DNA of 6,385 bases from Fidelibacterota bacterium. Its GTDB lineage: Bacteria > Fidelibacterota > UBA2242. The notes beneath the pieces were generated by a model, which did no database searches, was not told the DNA's origin, and saw nothing but the letters and a program-made list of their open reading frames with translations. The stretch is from NCBI GenBank assembly GCA_030655795.1, contig JAUSPJ010000131.1:1-6385 (forward strand). Reading direction: 5' to 3'. Shown one piece after another: positions 4,084 through 6,385 of this stretch; the first letter of the stretch is position 1, and each line of letters starts with the position of its first letter. The position numbers and the translations under genes were made by a program.

Positions 4084-6385
4084 ATGAATAAGAAGAAGAC
4101 ACTATATTTAATCGACGGCTCTGCAATTGCATATCGTTCTTATTTCGGGATGATTCGCAACCGTCTGACAAATTCCGCCGGCCAGCCGACGGGAGCGGTG
4201 TTTGCCTATGTTAATTCATTGCTGAAATTATTGGACGAAGAGAAACCGGATTATATCGGGATGGTTTTCGATGCTCCTGAAAAAACCTTCCGGCATAAGA
4301 TCTACAAAGAGTATAAAGCCACCCGCGAAGCCATGCCCGACGAACTGGTGTCACAGTTGCCTTACATTCATCAAGTAACCGAAGCAATGAATATCCCGGT
4401 GATTATTCGTCCCGGATATGAAGCCGATGATATTATCGGAACCCTGGCCAAAGATGCAAGAAAGCAGGGTCTGAAAGTATTCATGGTTACCGGCGACAAG
4501 GATTTTATGCAGCTGCTCGAAGAGGACATTCTTGTCTATAAACCGGGCAGCGGGCAGAAACCGGTTGAGATCATTGATGTCGATGGCGTGATGGAAAAGT
4601 GGGGGGTTCGTCCCGATCAAATCGCAGACTATCTTGGAATGATCGGCGATACTTCCGATAATATTCCCGGAATTAAAGGTGTCGGACCGGCCAAAGCCAG
4701 ACCGTTGCTGAAAGAATTCGGCAGCCTTGAGAAAATTATTGAAAATGTGGATAAGGTAAGAAATCCACGTGTCCGGGAATTGATTCGTGATAGCGCTGAA
4801 GAAGCGAAATTTTCCAAAATGCTCGCGACTATTAAAATCGATGTTCCGCTGGATATAAAAATAAATGAATTACAAACCAAGCAAGTTAATCGGGAAGAAT
4901 TGACGAAACTATTTGATGAGTTGGAATTTTACAGCCTGAAGAAGGCTCTGGGAGTTGCGAAAAAGACAGTGACAGTTGAAAAGCAGTATCAGGCGCTCAG
5001 AGAACGTTCGGAAATCGAAAGATTGGCGAAGACCTTACAAAATGTTACAATGCTCTCTGTGGACCTGGAAACCACTTCCACGAGCCCGATGATTGCCGAG
5101 ATCGTTGGCATTTCACTGAGTTGGGAAACAAATAAGGGCGTATATATTCCGATTCAATACCCAAGCGCTCAGAAATCACTCTTCGGTAATGATGATAAAA
5201 TTGAGTTTCTGGAACTGCTGAAACCGGTTTTGGAAAACGCGTCGATTCCCAAATGCGGGCAGAATCTGAAATACGATATGCTGATTCTGCGTCGGTACGG
5301 CATTGAATTGAAGGGTGTCGAATTCGACACCATGATCGCAGCGTTTCTGATTCAGCCGGATTCACGGTCCTATAAACTGGATAAACTATCACAGCAGTAT
5401 CTGAACTATACTATGCAGCCGATCGAAGACCTGATTGGCAAAGGTAAAAATCAGATTACCATGGATGAAGTATCTGTTGAAAAAGTGACCTTTTATGCAG
5501 CAGAAGATGCGGATGTGGCGCTGCAGCTGGTGCCGATTTTTATAGAAAAACTGATAGAAGATCAGACAGAGGAAATTTTCAGAACGATTGAGATGCCGCT
5601 GATTCCGGCGCTGATGCAGATGGAACAGAACGGCGTATTTCTGGATATTGATTTTCTCAGGCAGATGTCCGTGGACCTGTCAAAGCAGGTTGAAAAACTG
5701 ACAGATCAGATTTACTTCGAAGCAGATGTGAAATTCAATATCAATTCGCCGAAGCAGCTCGGGGAAGTACTTTTTGACCAATTGCAATTAAGTTCCGGTC
5801 GGAAACGTTCCACTGCGGTGAATGTGCTCGAGAAACTGCGCGATGAACATCCCTTGCCGGGACTGGTTTTGGATTACCGGACTCTGGCCAAATTGCAGAA
5901 TACCTACGTGGATGCGATCCCGCAATTGGTGAATCCCGAAACCAAACGGGTGCATAGTTCATTTAATCAAACCGTTGCATCGACGGGGCGATTGAGCAGC
6001 AGCGATCCGAATTTCCAGAATATTCCCATCCGGACCGATATCGGTCGTGAGATCCGAAAGGCTTTTATTCCTCAAAAACCGGGCTGGAAACTTTTGTCGG
6101 CAGATTATTCACAAATTGAATTGCGAATCATGGCCCATCTTTCAAAAGATCCGGAGTTGATCCGGGCATTCATTGACGGAGTGGATATTCATACCCGAAC
6201 GGCTGCCCTTGTTTACGGTGTTCCCGAAGAACATGTTCTGCCCGAAATGCGCCGGGTCGCCAAGGTCGTGAACTTTGGGATTATGTACGGCGCCGGCCCC
6301 TTTCGTATGTCTGAAGAACTGAAAATATCTCTTAACGAAGCACGCAAGATTATTGATAATTATTTTAATACGTATCCCGGTATAA
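4084..6385 (+). CDS. polA: DNA polymerase I, N-terminal 767 residues (runs off right edge)
   Basis: Pol I fills gaps and removes RNA primers during lagging-strand synthesis and excision repair. Three domains are visible in order. The 5' nuclease (about 1-300) has LIDGSA with Asp11, GYEADDIIG with Asp115/Asp116, TGDKDF with Asp138/Asp140, and GDTSDNIPGIKGVGP with Asp189/Asp192. The 3'-5' exonuclease (about 315-490) is intact: Asp327 and Glu329 in DLET, Asp398 in NLKYD, and Tyr471 with Asp475 in YAAED, so proofreading is expected. The polymerase domain has TGRLSSSDPNFQNIPIR (634-650), motif A Asp674 in SADYSQIELR, and O-helix Arg723, Lys727, Phe731 and Tyr735. Phe731 is the usual E. coli-like residue. 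Motif C and roughly 130-180 C-terminal residues lie outside the window. The ATG at 4084 fits the family start but has no Shine-Dalgarno; the upstream bases are AT-rich. Confidence 0.97.
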   Translation, partial: MNKKKTLYLIDGSAIAYRSYFGMIRNRLTNSAGQPTGAVFAYVNSLLKLLDEEKPDYIGMVFDAPEKTFRHKIYKEYKATREAMPDELVSQLPYIHQVTEAMNIPVIIRPGYEADDIIGTLAKDARKQGLKVFMVTGDKDFMQLLEEDILVYKPGSGQKPVEIIDVDGVMEKWGVRPDQIADYLGMIGDTSDNIPGIKGVGPAKARPLLKEFGSLEKIIENVDKVRNPRVRELIRDSAEEAKFSKMLATIKIDVPLDIKINELQTKQVNREELTKLFDELEFYSLKKALGVAKKTVTVEKQYQALRERSEIERLAKTLQNVTMLSVDLETTSTSPMIAEIVGISLSWETNKGVYIPIQYPSAQKSLFGNDDKIEFLELLKPVLENASIPKCGQNLKYDMLILRRYGIELKGVEFDTMIAAFLIQPDSRSYKLDKLSQQYLNYTMQPIEDLIGKGKNQITMDEVSVEKVTFYAAEDADVALQLVPIFIEKLIEDQTEEIFRTIEMPLIPALMQMEQNGVFLDIDFLRQMSVDLSKQVEKLTDQIYFEADVKFNINSPKQLGEVLFDQLQLSSGRKRSTAVNVLEKLRDEHPLPGLVLDYRTLAKLQNTYVDAIPQLVNPETKRVHSSFNQTVASTGRLSSSDPNFQNIPIRTDIGREIRKAFIPQKPGWKLLSADYSQIELRIMAHLSKDPELIRAFIDGVDIHTRTAALVYGVPEEHVLPEMRRVAKVVNFGIMYGAGPFRMSEELKISLNEARKIIDNYFNTYPGI

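Noticed and set aside
4351..5962. Four minus-strand open frames opposite polA (4351-4620, 4629-4880, 5045-5392, 5741-5962)
   Set aside because: All are antisense shadows of an uninterrupted polA frame with intact nuclease, exonuclease and polymerase motifs.

Overview
The window looks like ordinary bacterial chromosome at moderate GC (low-to-mid 40s by eye). A plausible source is an uncultured bacterium of the FCB/Neomarinimicrobiota/KSB1 kind. That placement is an inference from the gene mix (DUF4180, DUF6485, a methanogen-like thymidylate synthase, a secreted GH13 enzyme), not something the sequence proves.

Layout. Bases 1-437 (minus) hold the N-terminal 145 residues of an exported protein of unknown family that runs off the left edge. 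Bases 476-504 hold its likely promoter, directly after a strong intrinsic terminator (512-547, minus) that closes the next transcription unit. That unit runs right to left. It begins near 3870 and contains DUF4180 (3463-3816), a thymidylate synthase family protein (2537-3388), a secreted GH13 alpha-amylase-type enzyme (1186-2523), a broken sfsA remnant (945-1171) and a small Cys-rich DUF6485 protein (726-929). Between the last gene and the terminator lie about 180 bases with two protein-like reading stretches in different frames plus possible RNA stems; these are not explained. Bases 3874-4083 are a divergent intergenic region with several candidate promoters, short direct repeats and one near-perfect palindrome. 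From 4084 to the right edge, on the plus strand, is polA (DNA polymerase I). It has intact 5' nuclease and proofreading residues and most of the polymerase domain; the C-terminus is cut off by the window.

How the genes relate. The minus-strand genes are close enough to be co-transcribed, but they do not form an obvious pathway: dTMP synthesis, alpha-glucan breakdown outside the cytoplasm, and small uncharacterised proteins. Thymidylate synthase and DNA polymerase I are both DNA-replication functions and are divergently arranged. I found no CRISPR array, insertion sequence, tRNA/rRNA gene, phage gene or recognisable defence system. The most unusual items are the broken sfsA and the unexplained stretch at 548-725.
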